NCBI GenBank assembly: GCA_943912855.1
Contig: CALTVC010000004.1
Span: 62,001-126,000 of the forward strand
Direction: 5' to 3'
DNA: 64,000 nt
Source of the DNA: an uncultured Flavobacterium sp.
GTDB lineage: Bacteria; Bacteroidota; Bacteroidia; Flavobacteriales; Flavobacteriaceae
Position 1 is the stretch's first letter. Every line of letters starts with the position of its first letter. Of the stretch, positions 62,286 through 64,000 are shown piece after piece. The translations under genes and the position numbers were made by a program. A model generated the notes under the pieces. That model ran no database searches. It was given only the letters and a program-made list of their open reading frames with translations, and was not told the DNA's origin.

Positions 62286-63689
62286 TTATTTTTTCAGCCA
62301 GTTGTTAGCAAACTTACAGCCCACATAGTCAGGGCTTACTTTAATAAAGGTAGCCTTTATCTTTTCATCGCTCCACTTGGCTATGGTTTTAATCTGCTTT
62401 TCTTTAAGAGCAAGCTCTTTAATTTTAATGTAATCCTGTGCATAATCAGCAGGATGCTCATCATACCTGTTGGTTACACTATACAGCTTAAAACTTACCA
62501 CACCAAGACGATCTAAATCCTCAACAACATCTGAAACATCATTGTTTTTTAGCGATGATATTTCGTTATAAATATTCGGATCTATTTTAGTAAGTTCAAA
62601 ACGTGTACCAAGGTTTTGCGGGTTTATAAGAAGACCTCCACTGTTCCTTGTATCTTTATCATTAGACTCTGAACGCGCTGCATCAGCAAAACTGATTTCC
62701 CCCTTCTTTATACGCATCCTGATTTTATCAATCTTTTCTTTAGCCGCCTTCTTAGATTCGGGAGTTACCTTAGGCACCATAAGTATATGACGCACATCGC
62801 GCTCCTGTCCACGTATTTTTTCTACAAAAATTATATGGAAGCCATACTCGGTTTCAAATGGCTCTGAAATCTGCCCTTCGTCCGTACTAAACGCCGTGTC
62901 TTTAAATTCCTTTACCAACTGTGATTTTCGGGTTACCGGTATAAATCCACCTGCCGAACCTGAACCACGGTCTTCAGAATAGAGTACCGCTTTACTGTAA
63001 AAGCTACTACCGTCCTGTACGTCTTTCTTTATCTGTTTCAGTCGGTCTATAACCTTCTGTTTTTCTTCTTTGGTAATCTCGGGTTTAATAACAATCTGTG
63101 CCACTTCCATCTCCGCGCCAAACACAGGAATATCCTCTTTTTGGAACTTCATAAAGAACTGCCTTACCTCCTCAGGGGTAATTTCCACATCATCTATAAC
63201 CTTTTTACGCATGCGGTCTGTAAGTTCCTGAACCTTTACCATATCAAAAAGCTCGGTCTGGAACGAATCGAAGTCTTTCTTTTTAAAGTACTCCACCATC
63301 TTTTCTTTAGAACCAAGTTGCTCTACGAAATAATCTATCCTACGGTTTACCTGTTCATTAACCTCGGCATCGCTCACCACGATACTATCCTGAATAGCCT
63401 GGTGCGCGTAAAGCTTATCTTCCATAAGTTTACCCAAAAGTTCGCAACGTGTAATAGCCTCCGTAGGTATATTTTGCGCCTGAAGTTCTTTGTATTGTAA
63501 GTCAATATCAGATTCAAGCACTACATAATCCCCCACTACCGATATCACACCATCTACCTTCGCCTTACCTTTTGGTAGCTTGTGGGTTTTAGGCTTTATG
63601 GTATCTTTTATTATTTCCTGCGCCATACCTGTAATACTTACAAAAAGCGCTAATAATAGTACCGCAAACCTGCTATTTATAAACTTCAT
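62286..63689 (-). CDS. SurA-type periplasmic peptidyl-prolyl isomerase
   Basis: The start at 63689 gives 467 residues with a signal peptide (NSRFAVLLLALFVSITGMAQ); an upstream ATG at 63713 gives a less typical N-terminus. A SurA-like chaperone N-domain (about 35-185) precedes two parvulin (PpiC-type) domains at about 190-290 and 300-400, with GGFIPVTRKSQLV and GGLLINPQNLG in the expected positions. It assists outer-membrane protein folding. Its start overlaps the preceding gene by 17 nt, so they are likely coupled. Confidence 0.9.
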   Translation of the reverse strand: MKFINSRFAVLLLALFVSITGMAQEIIKDTIKPKTHKLPKGKAKVDGVISVVGDYVVLESDIDLQYKELQAQNIPTEAITRCELLGKLMEDKLYAHQAIQDSIVVSDAEVNEQVNRRIDYFVEQLGSKEKMVEYFKKKDFDSFQTELFDMVKVQELTDRMRKKVIDDVEITPEEVRQFFMKFQKEDIPVFGAEMEVAQIVIKPEITKEEKQKVIDRLKQIKKDVQDGSSFYSKAVLYSEDRGSGSAGGFIPVTRKSQLVKEFKDTAFSTDEGQISEPFETEYGFHIIFVEKIRGQERDVRHILMVPKVTPESKKAAKEKIDKIRMRIKKGEISFADAARSESNDKDTRNSGGLLINPQNLGTRFELTKIDPNIYNEISSLKNNDVSDVVEDLDRLGVVSFKLYSVTNRYDEHPADYAQDYIKIKELALKEKQIKTIAKWSDEKIKATFIKVSPDYVGCKFANNWLKK

Positions 63690-64000
63690 ATTTATTGTTT
63701 TTAATCGCGTCATCAGTTATATCCTTCTGGATTTTTTGTATTAACTCCAGTTTCCTGTTATTTATTATTACCTCTTTAAGAGTAGGTTTTATGTATTCAT
63801 AAGGTGCTACCGAATTCCTGTCTATTACCCTGTTTACCTTCACAAGGTATACATCTGCCGAATCAGGATATTGATATGAAATCCCACTGGAAATGTACTT
63901 ACCCCTGTTATCTGGTGTAATGAACGGTAACTTTTGGTATACCTCATTCATGCTCGTCCAGACAGTATCATTAAAAGCATAACTTTTAAAATAAAGCGAC
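63673..64000 (-). CDS. C-terminal part of an envelope chaperone/isomerase-like protein, 5' end outside window
   Basis: The frame is open to the window edge on the minus strand, so the N-terminus is missing. The visible about 108 residues (with YFKSYAFNDTVWTSMNEVYQKL and VYLVKVNRVIDRNSVAPYEY) look like the end of a peptidyl-prolyl isomerase or PPIase-like periplasmic protein, common next to surA in this group. No parvulin motif is visible in this fragment, so the call rests on context and length. It overlaps the surA-type gene. Confidence 0.5.
   Translation of the reverse strand, partial: SLYFKSYAFNDTVWTSMNEVYQKLPFITPDNRGKYISSGISYQYPDSADVYLVKVNRVIDRNSVAPYEYIKPTLKEVIINNRKLELIQKIQKDITDDAIKNNKYEVYK

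Noticed and set aside
1..64000. CRISPR array, tRNA or rRNA genes, insertion sequence or prophage
   Set aside because: I saw no regularly spaced repeats of CRISPR type, no cloverleaf candidate, and no transposase, integrase or phage protein.

Overview
The window looks like a chromosomal segment from a member of the Flavobacteriaceae (Bacteroidota). The evidence is of several kinds: type IX secretion (T9SS) C-terminal sorting domains, -7 promoter boxes of the Bacteroidota form TAnnTTTG, little use of Shine-Dalgarno sequences, a mitochondrial-type aconitase next to AcnB, a long-form GAPDH, and moderate-to-low GC with AT-rich intergenic DNA. I see no rRNA, tRNA, CRISPR array, insertion sequence or prophage. 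Most genes are ordinary chromosomal genes, with several surface and secreted systems among them.

Layout. (1) 1-4103: the end of a beta-glucan (laminarin-type) utilisation locus, with a truncated GH16, a GH3 beta-glucosidase lipoprotein and a second GH16; a GH5 glucanase at 25207-26463 may work with them. (2) 4188-11244, minus strand: a signalling cluster of a receiver-kinase, a three-receiver hybrid kinase, a lone receiver, CheR, CheB and a TerB-like protein, with no chemoreceptor or CheA. (3) 11506-25080: four T9SS substrates, namely an endonuclease I and three very large repeat proteins whose N-terminal parts differ but which share a C-terminal module of about 450-490 residues. (4) 26540-29914: an orphan small protein, a HAD phosphatase, a divergent GT51-like membrane protein with a small lipoprotein, an IMPACT/YigZ protein and a YbgC-type thioesterase. 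(5) 30103-35724: dnaA with a protein-tyrosine-phosphatase and an RsmI-like methylase in a tight operon, then a SulP transporter, a small membrane protein and a lysozyme-fold protein. (6) 36017-40399: mltG, a GNAT acetyltransferase and dapF on the minus strand, divergent from an HtrA/Deg protease, then a small membrane protein. (7) 40437-43855: a GEVED-domain T9SS protein and the long GAPDH. (8) 44026-54792: a giant alpha-2-macroglobulin with an embedded SusC-type carboxypeptidase-D/TonB-plug module, a convergent VWA lipoprotein, and a polytopic patatin. (9) 54918-64000, minus strand: two aconitases, a tandem pair of small membrane proteins, MoxR, a SurA-type chaperone and the C-terminal end of one more envelope chaperone-like gene.

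The genes suggest a secretory, polysaccharide-degrading bacterium: T9SS-exported enzymes and adhesin-like proteins at the surface, periplasmic folding and quality control (SurA, HtrA), cell-wall enzymes (MltG, GT51-like, lysozyme-like) and core metabolism (TCA aconitases, GAPDH, DapF). The items I would look at first are the alpha-2-macroglobulin with the embedded plug, the three modular T9SS proteins, and the CheB/CheR-hybrid-kinase cluster. Several start sites (12800, 15959, 26540, 42407, 62178) were chosen because a promoter box or a terminator hairpin overlaps the longer reading frame.
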